A DNA stretch of 64,000 bases from Prinia subflava (GCF_021018805.1 NC_086259.1:13731001-13795000), one strand, 5' to 3'. Numbered from the stretch's first letter, positions 33,901 through 43,206 are shown. Notes: a model not told the origin generated them from the letters alone. A program made the numbers and translations.

Positions 33901-34579
33901 TTTTGAGGAACTGTTAGAAGCTGTGAACTGCTAAATGCTCTGACCAGATGGATCCCAGTGGTAGCTACTACCAGAGTAAGGAGTGTTGAGTCAGCCAGAA
34001 CACTGTCTCAGCAGATGGAGCTTTCTAGGTGCACAGGGTGGCGGTGGTCTCGATGAGCTTGAGGCTGATTTGCAGCATACACAGCCTCAAAGGTTGCTCC
34101 CATTTGATTGAAGCTGCCTTTGTCATCACTCACAGCCTCCCCCAGCCTTTCCAGTGCAGGGCTCAGACCCAGGCAGATCTCTCTTCCTTTCCCTTGTGTG
34201 ATTCTTCAGCTGCACCCAGGCCTTTTGGGTTTCTGTTTCGTTAATCAAGCTGGCCAGTAATTAATGTGATGCTAACTGCTGCTATTCAACAGATGAGGTC
34301 ACCGAGCATGGTCTTGTTTCCAGGACAGGATTAAGAAACTCCTGGGAACAAACTGTTTGTGGCCATTTTTCCCTGTTTAGGCAGGGTTCAGTGCTTCTGT
34401 GTGGTTTCGATTCAGTTCTCTCCTCCTTGCCCCTCCAGAACGTGATTGATGGGGACCTGTGTGAGCAGTTCAACTCCATGGAGCCTAACAAACAGAAGAA
34501 TGTGGCCGAGGAGCTGGACCGGACCCCACCCGAGGTGTCCAAGAAGCTGGAGGACATCCGCACGCGCTACGCGTTCTGA
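6943..34579 (+). CDS. SF3B3: SF3B3, splicing factor 3b subunit 3 (complete, 25 coding exons, 1,217 residues)
   Basis: SF3B3 (SAP130) is the large beta-propeller scaffold of the SF3b complex in the U2 snRNP. It helps hold the branch-site module and is also found in SAGA-type complexes. Coding exons: 6943-7012, 7436-7762, 8878-9050, 9406-9547, 10479-10591, 11300-11437, 12610-12713, 13885-14050, 14482-14577, 15103-15175, 20600-20751, 21153-21308, 21673-21828, 22521-22664, 23534-23656, 24940-25094, 26189-26363, 26982-27187, 28071-28227, 29552-29677, 30763-30975, 31890-31988, 32405-32548, 33314-33418, 34439-34579. They sum to 3,654 nt, i.e. 1,217 residues plus stop, the human length. The protein starts [15 protein letters not shown] and ends [12 protein letters not shown]. 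It is nearly identical to human from memory; one visible difference is LCCQ for LFCQ at the end of exon 13885-14050. By family knowledge the N-terminal half is the MMS1_N region and the C-terminal third the CPSF_A region. All introns are GT-AG; three acceptors use AAG (before 13885, 23534 and 30763). Confidence 0.98.
8092..8169 (+). ncRNA. SNORD111: C/D-box snoRNA, SNORD111-like copy 1, in an SF3B3 intron
   Basis: This lies in the intron between coding exons 7436-7762 and 8878-9050. A perfect 6-bp terminal stem (GCCTGA at 8092-8097 with TCAGGC at 8164-8169) encloses a box C (ATGATGT, 8099-8105) and a box D (CTGA, 8160-8163). An internal D' box CTGA at 8126-8129 is preceded by the guide TCATGTCTCTTC (8113-8124), complementary to GAAGAGACATGA of 28S rRNA. 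The fifth base upstream of D' (C8121) would direct 2'-O-methylation of the second G of GAAG. Human SF3B3 introns host SNORD111 and SNORD111B, so host and guide agree. The last base of box C departs from the RUGAUGA consensus. The RNA is expected to be released from the spliced host intron. Confidence 0.9.
10748..10823 (+). ncRNA. SNORD111B: C/D-box snoRNA, SNORD111-like copy 2, in an SF3B3 intron
   Basis: This lies in the intron between coding exons 10479-10591 and 11300-11437. It has the same 6-bp terminal stem (GCCTGA 10748-10753, TCAGGC 10818-10823). Box C is a perfect GTGATGA (10755-10761), box D is CTGA (10814-10817), and box D' is CTGA (10782-10785). The guide TCATGTCTCTTC (10769-10780) is identical to that of the copy at 8092-8169, while the sequence between D' and D differs. 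It is therefore a diverged paralogue aimed at the same 28S rRNA site. Which copy corresponds to the human name SNORD111 or SNORD111B is not decided here. Confidence 0.9.
12025..12183 (+). mobile_element. CR1 LINE 3' end with terminal 8-bp repeats in an SF3B3 intron
   Basis: A 5'-truncated CR1 element in plus orientation. It contains the motifs AGAGCCAGGAGTTGGACTTG and GTCGGTCCCTTCTAACTC. It ends in two perfect copies of ATTCTGTG (12168-12175 and 12176-12183), the hallmark CR1 terminus. Confidence 0.88.
15176..20599 (+). other. SF3B3: Large SF3B3 intron (5.4 kb), no recognisable feature
   Basis: This is the largest SF3B3 intron. It is moderately AT-rich, with no long open frames in 17022-19275. 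I looked for snoRNA boxes, CR1 ends and exons in both strands and saw nothing convincing. Confidence 0.7.
33125..33250 (-). mobile_element. CR1 LINE 3'-end fragment (reverse orientation) in an SF3B3 intron
   Basis: The plus strand reads AATCACAGAACCACGGAGTGG, then GGTTTGGATTGGAAGGGACA and GATCATCTCATCCAGCCCC. This is the reverse complement of a CR1 3' end. It is 5'-truncated and carries no coding potential. Confidence 0.82.
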
Positions 34580-35350
34580 GCGGCAGCTGGCAGGGGCAGG
34601 AACGCTCGCGGCTCCTCTGGGTGTCCTTCCAGGCACCACTGTGGAGGAGGAATGTGTGCTTTTTTCCCCCCCTTTTCAAATATTGGTTTGGTCCTCTTGG
34701 TTTTTGTTTCAAAGTAATGTGACTCCGGTAAATACAGTATCAGCTATTAGGTTTCCCAACACATCCTGCTGCCTATGTGAAGGCTCCTGACATTGCAGCT
34801 TCTGGCCAGAGCAGTTCTCTCTTGGGAAGTGCCCAAGGCAGGATGCCAGCTGACCCTCAGCCCTGTCTCCTTGTCCTCCCTTTCGGATGGGAGAGTCCCA
34901 GGGTGTCTTGCTGAAAGTTCTGTAGGGCAAATCCAGCTGAGTCTTTGTTGGGCCAAGTAGGGTTTGTGATTTCCCAGCATTTTAGAAAAGGAAAGAGCTG
35001 TGGCATGATTCAGGATTACCAGGCTGCTCTTCTAATAGCCAGTGGTGAGCTGCTCTGGGCTTATGCTAGTCCAGGGAGCAGCCAATGGGAAGCTGGCTGT
35101 GTGGAGGGTGTAACTGTCACACTTGTCTTGAACGTTTTCTTCTGAATTGCAAGGGGGTTTTTTGGACTCGCCATTTCTGACTGTTTTCCCTGTAAATAGA
35201 GTTTTGTACAATGTTGACTCTCTTGGGGGTGGGGAGGAGCGAGGCCTGAGTCTGGGACTTGATTTGTTTCATAATAACTTTGGCAAGAGAGTGTCTCCAA
35301 GCTGTGACTGTGAGCAGCACATGAAGAATAAAAGCCTGTTTTTTCACTAC
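34580..35350 (+). other. SF3B3: SF3B3 3' UTR with polyadenylation signal
   Basis: After the stop codon the sequence is non-coding. A canonical AATAAA lies at 35327-35332, about 750 bp downstream, followed by a T- and GT-containing stretch. Cleavage is expected about 15-25 bp later, near 35350. Confidence 0.8.
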
Positions 35351-37540
35351 CCTGGCGCTGGGGCTCTTCTCCGTTGTGGCAGCTGCTGCTGACCTGAGCA
35401 GGAGGAGGGGGGAGGAGGAGGAATACAGAAATGTGCACACCCTGAGCCCCTGTGCTCCTGCAGGCCCCTCACTGCCCCCCTGCCCTGCCTGGAGCTGGTC
35501 CCTGCTGCTTGATCTGCCCTGAGACACACACAAAGCAGGCTGTGGAGAGAGGGAAGTCATTTCTGCAGCCGTTCCAGAGTATGGCTGCACATTGGGGGTC
35601 CTGTGTTTCCTGGTGTAGCAGCTGCAGCTCTGGGAGGAGCAGCTGGCTGCCACGAGGGCTGGGGAAAGGTCTGTGTCCCAGAGGCTGCAGAGGCTCCCAG
35701 CTGGAGTGCACCCACTCAACAAGTGCTTCCTGCTTCTGCTGGGTTGCTCCTTTGTTACTGCTGCTGATGGGGACTGAGAGCCTGTACCATCCCGGTAAGG
35801 ATGCTGCTCCCCACTTGGGGCTTGGAGAGACGGGTGGTCCTTGATGCCTGTGCTCCCTTTGAACAGCTTTCACATTCTCTGGTGCAGGCGCTGTGTGGGG
35901 TGAGGGCAAACACGCCCTCCTGCCCTGTCCTTTGCACCCTCCTCTCCCCTCCTGCCTTGTCTGGCCCTCGCAGCCTGCATTGGCAGGGGCTTACACGCAG
36001 GGCTGCACCCTTTGGCTCTGACAGGGCACGTGGAGCCCCACCCTGATGGCAGAGCAAAGGGCTTTGTGCTCCCTTCCCTGGGCTGAGTGGGGGCAGCTGT
36101 GTCAAGGGAGAGGCGAAGGGGAGCTGAGCTTTGTGGGGTCCAGCTTCTGGCATGCCATGGGCTTAAAAGCGCTCACCCTGTGCTCCCTGTCCCTTGTCCT
36201 CCCTGAGGCAGTGATACTTTGAGGGAGTGAGCACTTCCAGCAGAGCTCCAGTGACACTTGGTATTTGTCATGCTGGTGTCCTGAAAGTGAAAGTGGGGGA
36301 GGGAGCAGTCTTGAGATGTTCCCAAACTGGTTCCAAGCAGAAGATTTTACTTCCTCGGCTGTGCCTGGTGAATCACCTGCTTCCAGTAAAAGGCAAAGGC
36401 TGGGAGGGACCCATTCCCAGCCATAAGGAGCTGGGGGCTTGTGGGGAGCTGCCTGAGCCCCCAGCTCTCCTTCACTGGGACAATGAAGGTTTCTCAGTGA
36501 GGAACAGGAGCGGGGTCCTGCTGCCGTGTGGGAGCAGAACTCCTGGGGCTGTGCACTGGAAGCTATTTGCCTTGGGCTCATCCCAGCACTGATTTCCAGG
36601 CAGGAGCAGCCAGGGAGAGCAAACCGCCCCCAGCACAGCCCTGCGCAGTTCCGCACTTTCTCTTCCTCGCCCCATCGCGGCTGCCAGGCTGCTGAATACG
36701 TGGGCAGGGAATGCTATTAAATGGCTTCCTCCAGCGCCTGCAGCAGCTGCGGGCGAAATCCCTGCGGACACCTGAGTGAGGAGCTGGAGCAGCTCCTTCT
36801 CTGCTTAGAGCTGAGCATCTTGTCCCCTGACGAGTGCTGGGAGGGAGGCAAGGGCCGTGCCCAGGACGGTCAGGACCAGGAGAAGCTTGGCAGGAGCACG
36901 GACGGCAGTGGCCCTGACTCCATGCCAGGGGAATCCCAGTGTGCTCTCACAGGCAGAATTGCATTCCTTCCCACGCGTTTCCCTGGGAGCACTGACCTAC
37001 TCTTTGATAGCCAATCCCTCTTGCTGACCCTTTGGATGCTCAGCAGCCCTGAGCACAGGAACAGTGGCTCTTCCAAGGGGCTCTTCAGCATGATGTGGGG
37101 GAGGACAATGTCCCATGTCCCCTTGTCCCTTGCTCCTGGCAGGAGCTCAGCCCTGAAGCATCCTGAGAGGATGACGTGGGCTTGGGCCAGAGGGAGCAGA
37201 GTCCTCCTGGCCTGGAGCCAGCCAAGAATCCCTCAGCCCCTCCGGGAGTAGTGCTGCCTGCTGGGAAGGCACTGGGCTGACTCCCACTTTGATTGCCCCA
37301 AAACGTGCCCATAGGTACTCAGCCCAGTAAGTGCCCCTGGACCCCTGGCCAGGAAAGCCCAGCACCCTGGGGATGCCATTGCACCCCAGGGAACCTAGGG
37401 CTGTGCAGAGTGGCCAGCTGGGCCCCCCAGGGGCCATGTGGGCACCTGACTGGGGTGGGAGGGTACCCTGCAGGGATGGCTCAACATCCTGAGGAGTGGA
37501 GGAGACATGCACCATGGTTAGACCAGCACCCAGGAGCTCT
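35351..37540. other. Intergenic, SF3B3 to IL34; GC-rich, no gene seen
   Basis: The SF3B3 polyadenylation site is at the left. Base composition changes here from mixed to GC-rich. Many open frames cross the interval on both strands, but they overlap one another, have compositionally biased Pro/Ser/Gly/Leu translations and match nothing I know. I treat them as chance frames of GC-rich DNA. Confidence 0.6.
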
Positions 37541-37549
37541 CTGCTCTGC

Positions 37550-37993
37550 AGTGAAGCACCCTGGGGAGCAGGGAAGGACCCAGCAGGATGAGCCAAGCAC
37601 CCTGGGGACACTCAGTTGGATGAGCTGAGCACACTGAGAGTGCCTGGCTAGGTGAAACTGAGCTGCTGACCATTTCAGGACACCCCTCTCGGGCTCGCTG
37701 AGCACCCCCGGGGACACCTGCCTGCAACAGCAAAGCACTCAGAGGAACAGGGAGATAAATCGCGAGGGTTAGTCTGCACCCTGGGGACACCCAGCTGGCT
37801 GAGCCGAGTACCCTGAGGACACCCAGCTGGGGCAGCAAAGCACCCCGATGAGCAGGAAGGCACCCACGAGGGTTGGCCAAGCACCCTGGGGACATCCCAG
37901 CCTGGGCTACCTGCCTACCCTGGGGACACCTCCCGCTCTCGCTCCCCACCCTGGGGACACCCACCCGGCTGGGGTAGCCGAGCACCCGCAGCG
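37550..37993. repeat. Degenerate minisatellite, about 33-bp unit, upstream of IL34
   Basis: Repeats of the pattern AGCACCCTGGGGACACCCAG, then CTGGCTGAGC or a variant, recur about ten times with substitutions and length changes. The best units are near 37597, 37775, 37806, 37881 and 37950. The array runs into the CpG island. Confidence 0.75.
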
Positions 37994-38260
37994 GGGCAAG
38001 GCCGGTCTCTCCCGGGCCGTGCGGGGCGGTCGCTCGGTCCCCTCTCCCCGCCCGGCCCCCGGCCGCCGCCCCGCCCGTTCCCCGCGCCGCCGCCCCCCGC
38101 CCGCCTCCCGGGAAGCGCGGGCACGGCCCCGCCGCCGCCGCCGCCCGCGGTGGACGCGTCCCGCGCCCGCGGCCCCGCGCGCCGCGCCAGGTGGGTCCGC
38201 GGGGGGCGCGGGGGCGGCCGGGCTGCCACGGCCCCGCACGGGGACGCGACCCGGCCGTGC
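37960..38260 (+). promoter_or_regulatory. IL34: CpG island, candidate IL34 promoter and 5' UTR exon
   Basis: A sharply CpG-rich, Arg/Pro/Ala-biased stretch lies about 1 kb upstream of the IL34 start codon on the same side. A good donor (CAG followed by GTGGGT) at 38188-38196 could end a non-coding first exon at 38190. This is placed by position and composition only; the acceptor of the exon carrying the start codon was not identified. Confidence 0.5.
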
Positions 38261-38261
38261 T

Positions 38262-38660
38262 TGCTTGGGGACACATTGCAGGGACACGGCACCGAGGTCC
38301 CTTCACTGGGGATTGTGGGTGGCACCCCTTTGCGCTGGGACGCTGCACGGCGCCTCGGCGTGGGGGCACGGCACGGCACACGGCACGGCTGCTTTTCGTG
38401 GGGACACGGCATCGCGTGGGGACACAGCGTGGCCCCCCTGGCACCGGACATGGTGTGGGGATGCAGATGGGGCCCCTTCCGTGCCGGGATATGGCTTGGA
38501 CACAACACACCCTCCTTCGCAAGGGGACACGCGGTGGAAGATGTGGCACAAGGACACGCTATGATCTCCTTTCACAGAGTGGGGGCATGGCAGAGCCCCC
38601 TTCACAGGGGTGTAGGGACACGACACCTCTGTGTGGGGACCCAGCATGCAGTGGCTTGGC
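38262..38660. repeat. Degenerate GGGGACAC-type minisatellite between the IL34 CpG island and its first coding exon
   Basis: The motif GGGGACAC(GGCA) recurs irregularly across about 400 bp, for example near 38266, 38398, 38417, 38523 and 38635. Unit length is variable. It explains the long plus-strand open frames here. Confidence 0.6.
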
Positions 38661-39260
38661 CATTTCACCAGCCCTGTCCCCAGCGTTCCTCGGCTGAGGC
38701 CGGACTAACTCACGGCTGGGATAACGGGGCTGGGTTTATCTCCCTCCTTCCCTGGAAATCCCCTGAGGGTGTCATCAGGGAAGCCCTGGTAGCCCTGCCC
38801 CAAGCCGGACAGAGGCATACACGGCTCCACGGCCACCCACAGTCTTTTTGCCCGAGGCTCGTGCGGGGCTGTCCCTTCCCCACCGGCCCCGGGGCTCGGA
38901 GCGGGTGTCCTGCCCTGGGGCTGCAGCCGGGGCTCTCTTCCCCCAGATTCCCTCTTGCAGTCCGGGGGTGCTCCTGCACCCCTGCAAACACATCCCTGCC
39001 AACAGCCTGTGACGGCCTCGGGACCTGCTGCCTCCCTGCCACCAGCTGGAGAGGAGAAGCCAGCGGGGACTGCTGGGAAGGGGGACTAACCCCCCATCCA
39101 TGGCAGGGAGCAACTGCCCGGGGCTACCGGAGAGCAGCCAGTGCCCGGAGCCTACACCTGCCCCTGGGCCCCATACCATCCACACCACTGCCCTGGAGGC
39201 TCCCGGTGAGCCCCAGCCATGTAGGCACAGCCTGGGGCTCCACTGATGGCCACCATCAAC

Positions 39261-42200
39261 ATGCAGCAGGGCTACGCTGCCGTCCTATGTGAGTACAGCT
39301 GGGGACAGGGGGGATGGCCTCAGGAGTCACCTCAGGGTGTCCCTGAGGGGGCTGATGCCGCTGGCTTTGGCTGCCCAGGTGTCCTGGCCATGCTGGGGCT
39401 GGAGGCCGCGGCGCCGGGCGAATGCGAGCTCACCCGCCTGCTCCAGGACAAGTTGCAGTACGAGATGCGCCTGCAGTACATGGTAACCCCAGCTTTGGGA
39501 GGTGGGGGGGACTTGTGGCATTGCAGGGCCCCAATTTGCTCCAGGGGGGACATAGCGGGGGCAGCACCCACTGCTCTACAGTGGCTGGGGGCTGGGTGCT
39601 GTGGTTTTTACCAGGGACAATTTGTGCCAATTTGTGCCCAGAGCTACTTCTGCTGGGGGTTGACCACATCAAAGGCCTTTTGCACTGGCTCCCTGGTGTC
39701 ATGCTGAGGCTGGCAAGGATGTGCCCATTACTTTGCCCCTTGCCAGCCCCCATGCTCTTCCTTACCTTTCCAGAAACACTACTTTCCCATCAACTACACA
39801 GTCCAGGTCCAGTACGAAGAGGTGCTGAGGCCGTCCAACATCACCCGTCTGGTAAGAGGGTGGCAGGGGAGAGTCCCGTGATGGGAGCACTCCAGGGACC
39901 CTCGGGGGCTGCATGGCTCTCACCCTCTTGCCCTTTAGCGCAACGGGACAGTGTCGGAGGCAGCTCTGCGGTACCTCTGGTTCCATGTCAGCTCCCAGGC
40001 AGTGCTGCGGATCCGTGAGGTGCTGCCAGAGAAGCACCCATCCTGGAAATACACCCAGGAACTCTGCCAGCTCTTCGATGCCCTGGGCGAGGAGTATAGC
40101 AAGTACCGGCAGGTGAGGATCCCCCTGGCACCCCAGGCCAGCTGCACGCCACACTCGTGTGCTGGGAGGACACACGCTGAGCCACGAGCAGCGGGAGAGG
40201 AAAACACTGGCATGGGGGTTTTACCTGCGTGTGGGTTCTGTGAAGGACTGACAGGGACAGGGTACAAGGACAGAGGCTGAGAGCGGGTGCGGGCTCTGGG
40301 GCAGTGCCTAAGGAGGGCTGCACATCTGGCATTGGTGGTTCAGTGGTAGAATTCTCGCCTGCCACGCGGGAGGCCCGGGTTCGATTCCCGGCCAATGCAA
40401 CGGTGGAATCTTTTTCTTGCCTGCAACTCGTGCCCCTTGGGAGAACGGGACTGTCACACCCGCCGACCTCCGTCACGGGGTGACACTACCACGGCCGGCG
40501 GCTGTGGGGGATCAGGCAGAAGGTGCCCAGGAATTCATCCCTGTTTTGCAGGGGCGGTCCTGCCTGTCTGCCCAAGCCTCTTGTGCCTCGATGGAGCTGC
40601 TGAAGCAGTTGCATTTGGGTGCTGGATGTGGGTGGCCTGTCACGGCTGGGTCCTCAGTGTGGACTCGAAATGTGGCCGGTGTGTCCTGTGCCACGGGACA
40701 GGTTCTGCAGCCCCTCCACGGAGAGAGGGAGCTTTCCTGAGCTGTCTCATCAGAGGTTAACTCGGAACGCTGCTGACAAGCCCTCCTTGCACCTTGTAGG
40801 TTTGTGAGGAGCGGGCAGAGGCGTTCACATGGGCTGGAGCCGCGGTGTGAGAGCTGTGCTGGGGTGCTGTGTGAGGGCGTTGAGGGGTGCCAGGGCCTGT
40901 CGGTGGTGCTGGCAGCCCGTGGGTTTGGGAGTGTGGGGGAGGGCTGGGGCAATCTGCACATCTGGCATTGGTGGTTCAGTGGTAGAATTCTCGCCTGCCA
41001 CGCGGGAGGCCCGGGTTCGATTCCCGGCCAATGCAACAGCTGCATCCTTTTGCACCCTGCTGTCCTTTGGCGGCTCCGGGGTGCTCATGGAATAGCGCAG
41101 CGGTGCTGCCCTGCGGCGCTCCCGGGGGGCTCCCTTGGGCATCTCTGTCGAGGCGCTCCCTCTGCGTCTCCCCTCGGGGCTGACTCTGTGCGGGTGCTCA
41201 GGCCCCGAGGGTGGCAGCTCTGCCGGCAGTGGTATCCTTGGCTTGGTGGCACTGGGGAGCAGTGAGAGGAGATGGTTTGGTGAGTGACCAGCTTGGCTGG
41301 ATGGCAGGGAGAGACACTGGCTCAATGACACCGAGGGGTGCTATGTCAGTGGCAGTGAAGGGCTAGGTGCTGGTTCCTCTCACGGGTGCCCAGGCCATGG
41401 AAGCAGATGGCAGCTGTGGGCAGTTCCACATCTGGCACACGTGGTTCAGTGGGACAATTATTGTGCTCCCTCCTCAAAATCTAGAGTTTGGCTCCTTGTC
41501 AGGGCAGCCCAGTGTCCTGCCTTTCAATTCTGCAGCCCCTAACCCCTCCACCTGACTTGGACTTCAAGCACCCATGGGTTGCTTGTGGCTGGGAGGTGCT
41601 CCTGCACCCCAAGGCAGTTGCATTTGGGTGCTGGATATGGCTGGCCTGTCACAGCGGGGTCACCAATGTGAATCTGAAGTGTGGCTGGGTTGTCCTGTGC
41701 TACAGGGCAGGTTCTGCAGCCACTCTGAGGAGAGAGGGAGCTTTGCTGGGCTGTCTTATCAGAGAGTTAACTCGGAAGGCTGCTGACAACCTCTCCTTAT
41801 TGATGAGGCAGCAGAAGCGCTTCCATGGGCTGGAGCTGCAGTACCAGAGCTGTGAGGTCGGGTCCCCTTTGTGTGTGTCTGTGTGTTGGGGTCCCCTCTG
41901 TGTGTGTGTGCCCATCCGTGTTCCTGTGTCTGTGTGTGTGGTGTGTTCCCAGCCAGCAGGGCCTGCCCGCATTGCACTCACCCAGCTGGGTTTGGACCGT
42001 GGGGCTGTGTGGGGAGGGTCGGGAAGTGCTGCACATCTGGCATTGGTGGTTCAGTGGTAGAATTCTCGCCTGCCACGCGGGAGGCCCGGGTTCGATTCCC
42101 GGCCAATGCAGCAGTTGTGTTCTTTTGCACACTCAGTGTGTCTGGGGCAGGGCACGGGCATTGCCCTGCGTGCCTGGAGGGGTTATACACCTCTCCAGCA

Positions 42201-43206
42201 CTTCTCTCTCCGCGTGTGGATGTGAGGAGTGTCATTGTCGGTGGAACAAAGCCAGGGCACCTTGGTGACCCCCCCGGGCACTTGGTGGTAGAGAGGGATC
42301 CTGCCTTATGGGTAGTGACTGTCCATGGCTCACTGGCAGAGGTGGTAGTGACACTGGTTTAGTGGTAGTGACAAGGGTCTTTGGCTCGGTGGCAGTGAGG
42401 CCCAGGACAGTCAGGCCTGCATGGGTCTGGGGGTGCTGCCATATCCAAGAGGCGGCTGCGTTTGGGTGCTGGATGTGGGTGGCCTGTCACGGCTGGGTCC
42501 TCAGTGTGAACCCGAAGTGTGGCTGGGTTGTCCTATGCCACAGGGCAGGTTCTGCAGCCCCTCCACGGAGAGAGGGAGCTTTCCTGGGCTGTCTCATCAG
42601 AGGTTAACTCGGAACGCTGCTGACAAGCCCTCCTTGCACCTTGTAGGTGTTGTGAGGAGTGGGCAGAGGCGTTCGCATGGGCTGGAGCCGCGGTGTGAGA
42701 GCTGTGCCTCACAGCAGTGTGAGGGTGTTGGGAGGTGCCAGGACCTGTCGGTGGTGCTGGCAGCCCGTGGGTTTGGGAGTGTGGGGGAGGGCTGGGGCAA
42801 TCTGCACATCTGGCATTGGTGGTTCAGTGGTAGAATTCTCGCCTGCCACGCGGGAGGCCCGGGTTCGATTCCCGGCCAATGCAACAGCTGCATCCTTTTG
42901 CACCCTGCTGTCCCCTGGGGGACCTTGGTGACATCCTGGTGCTCTGTGCCCGCAGACAGATGTGGAGACAGTGGTGGCCGACCTGGTGAAGCTGATCCAC
43001 AGCGCGGGCGCTGAGAGCCGGAGCAAGGCCGTGCGCCCCAAGGCCCTGCTGGACAACTGCCTCAAGGTCATGCGGATGCTCTATGGGGTGCCCTGTGAGT
43101 TGGGGATCAGGGTGGGGGCCTGACCTTGGCAGGTGCCACACAGGGGGGCCCTGTCCCACACCATGTCACCTGTTCCCTCTGTCCAGGTCGGTGGGAGTCC
43201 ACCTAA
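39261..43206 (+). CDS. IL34: IL34, interleukin-34 (complete, 6 coding exons, 180 residues)
   Basis: IL-34 is a secreted homodimeric cytokine that binds CSF1R and supports macrophage and microglia-like cells. Coding exons: 39261-39288, 39379-39482, 39774-39851, 39939-40112, 42956-43094, 43187-43206 (543 nt). Family motifs are RLLQDKLQYEMRLQYMKHYF (human has RDKLQYRSRLQYMKHYFPI), SNITRL, ALRYLW, HPSWKY and VRPKALLDNC. A hydrophobic N-terminus (about residues 5-22) fits a signal peptide. Cysteines are at 25, 113, 163 and 175 outside the signal, with N-glycosylation sites at N66 and N72. The chain ends soon after the last cysteine, at RWEST, and lacks the Pro/Ser-rich tail that brings human IL-34 to 242 residues. 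I chose the ATG at 39261 because it has an A at -3; an in-frame ATG at 39246 would add MATIN but has a weaker context. The fourth intron carries a tRNA array. Confidence 0.94.
40329..40399 (+). tRNA. tRNA-Gly (anticodon GCC), copy 1, in IL34 intron 4
   Basis: A 71-nt cloverleaf. The acceptor arms GCATTGG and CCAATGC pair perfectly, with discriminator A. The A box is TGGTTCAGTGG, the anticodon loop CTGCCAC carries GCC, and the B box is GGTTCGATTCC. It matches vertebrate tRNA-Gly(GCC) as I know it. A TTTTT run 12 bp downstream (40411-40415) serves as Pol III terminator. It is the leftmost and only copy not preceded by the repeated block. Confidence 0.98.
40611..40964 (+). repeat. Repeated non-tRNA block, unit A1, preceding tRNA-Gly copy 2
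   Basis: A block of about 350 bp that begins GCATTTGGGTGCTGGATGTG and runs up to the tRNA. By eye it is over 90% identical to 42458-42812. I recognise no known element in it. Open frames across it differ between units and are probably not coding. Confidence 0.8.
40965..41035 (+). tRNA. tRNA-Gly (anticodon GCC), copy 2, in IL34 intron 4
   Basis: Its 71 bases are identical to the copy at 40329-40399, with intact A and B boxes and a TTTT terminator at 41048-41051. The 5' flank (CAATCTGCACATCTG) and 3' flank (ACAGCTGCATCC) are identical to those of the copy at 42813-42883, pointing to duplication of a longer unit. Confidence 0.98.
41435..41505 (+). pseudogene. Decayed tRNA-Gly copy in IL34 intron 4
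   Basis: The conserved 5' flank CCACATCTG leads into GCA and an intact A box (TGGTTCAGTGG, 41442-41452). The acceptor stem, anticodon arm and B box (AGTTTGGCTCC near 41485) have decayed, and no matching 3' acceptor strand is left. Its position between copies 2 and 3, and the shared flank, mark it as a former member of the array. Confidence 0.75.
41620..42039 (+). repeat. Repeated non-tRNA block, unit A2, preceding tRNA-Gly copy 3
   Basis: The same block as at 40611-40964 but more diverged, roughly 80% by eye over its first 240 bp. A GT-rich insertion or divergence at 41869-41945 comes before the flank homology returns near 41985. This is probably the oldest of the three surviving units. Confidence 0.75.
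42040..42110 (+). tRNA. tRNA-Gly (anticodon GCC), copy 3, in IL34 intron 4
   Basis: The 71 bases are identical to the other intact copies, with TTTT at 42123-42126. The immediate 5' flank TGCACATCTG is shared. Further upstream the flank has diverged and includes a GT-rich stretch (about 41869-41945). Confidence 0.98.
42458..42812 (+). repeat. Repeated non-tRNA block, unit A3, preceding tRNA-Gly copy 4
   Basis: Nearly identical to unit A1, including the stretch CAGAGGTTAACTCGGAACGC and the last 60 bp before the tRNA. Differences are scattered substitutions plus a short change near 42711-42730. The pair A1/A3 is younger than, or homogenised relative to, A2. Confidence 0.8.
42813..42883 (+). 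tRNA. tRNA-Gly (anticodon GCC), copy 4, in IL34 intron 4
   Basis: The 71 bases are identical to the other intact copies, with TTTT at 42895-42898. It lies only 72 bp before the IL34 exon that starts at 42956, so Pol III termination occurs close to the Pol II acceptor region. Confidence 0.98.

Noticed and set aside
37518..38549. 343-residue minus-strand frame
   Set aside because: Antisense to the same minisatellite and CpG island; repetitive Pro/Arg/Gly/Cys composition without a recognisable domain.
38150..39292. 380-residue plus-strand frame upstream of IL34
   Set aside because: It overlaps a CpG island and minisatellite, its translation is compositionally biased, and overlapping frames of similar length exist in other phases. 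It runs out of frame into the IL34 start exon.
42597..42893. Minus-strand open frames over the tRNA genes (PGPPAWQARILPLNHQ)
   Set aside because: The same peptide appears at every tRNA copy because it is the translation of the antisense of tRNA-Gly; it is a sequence artefact, not a protein family.
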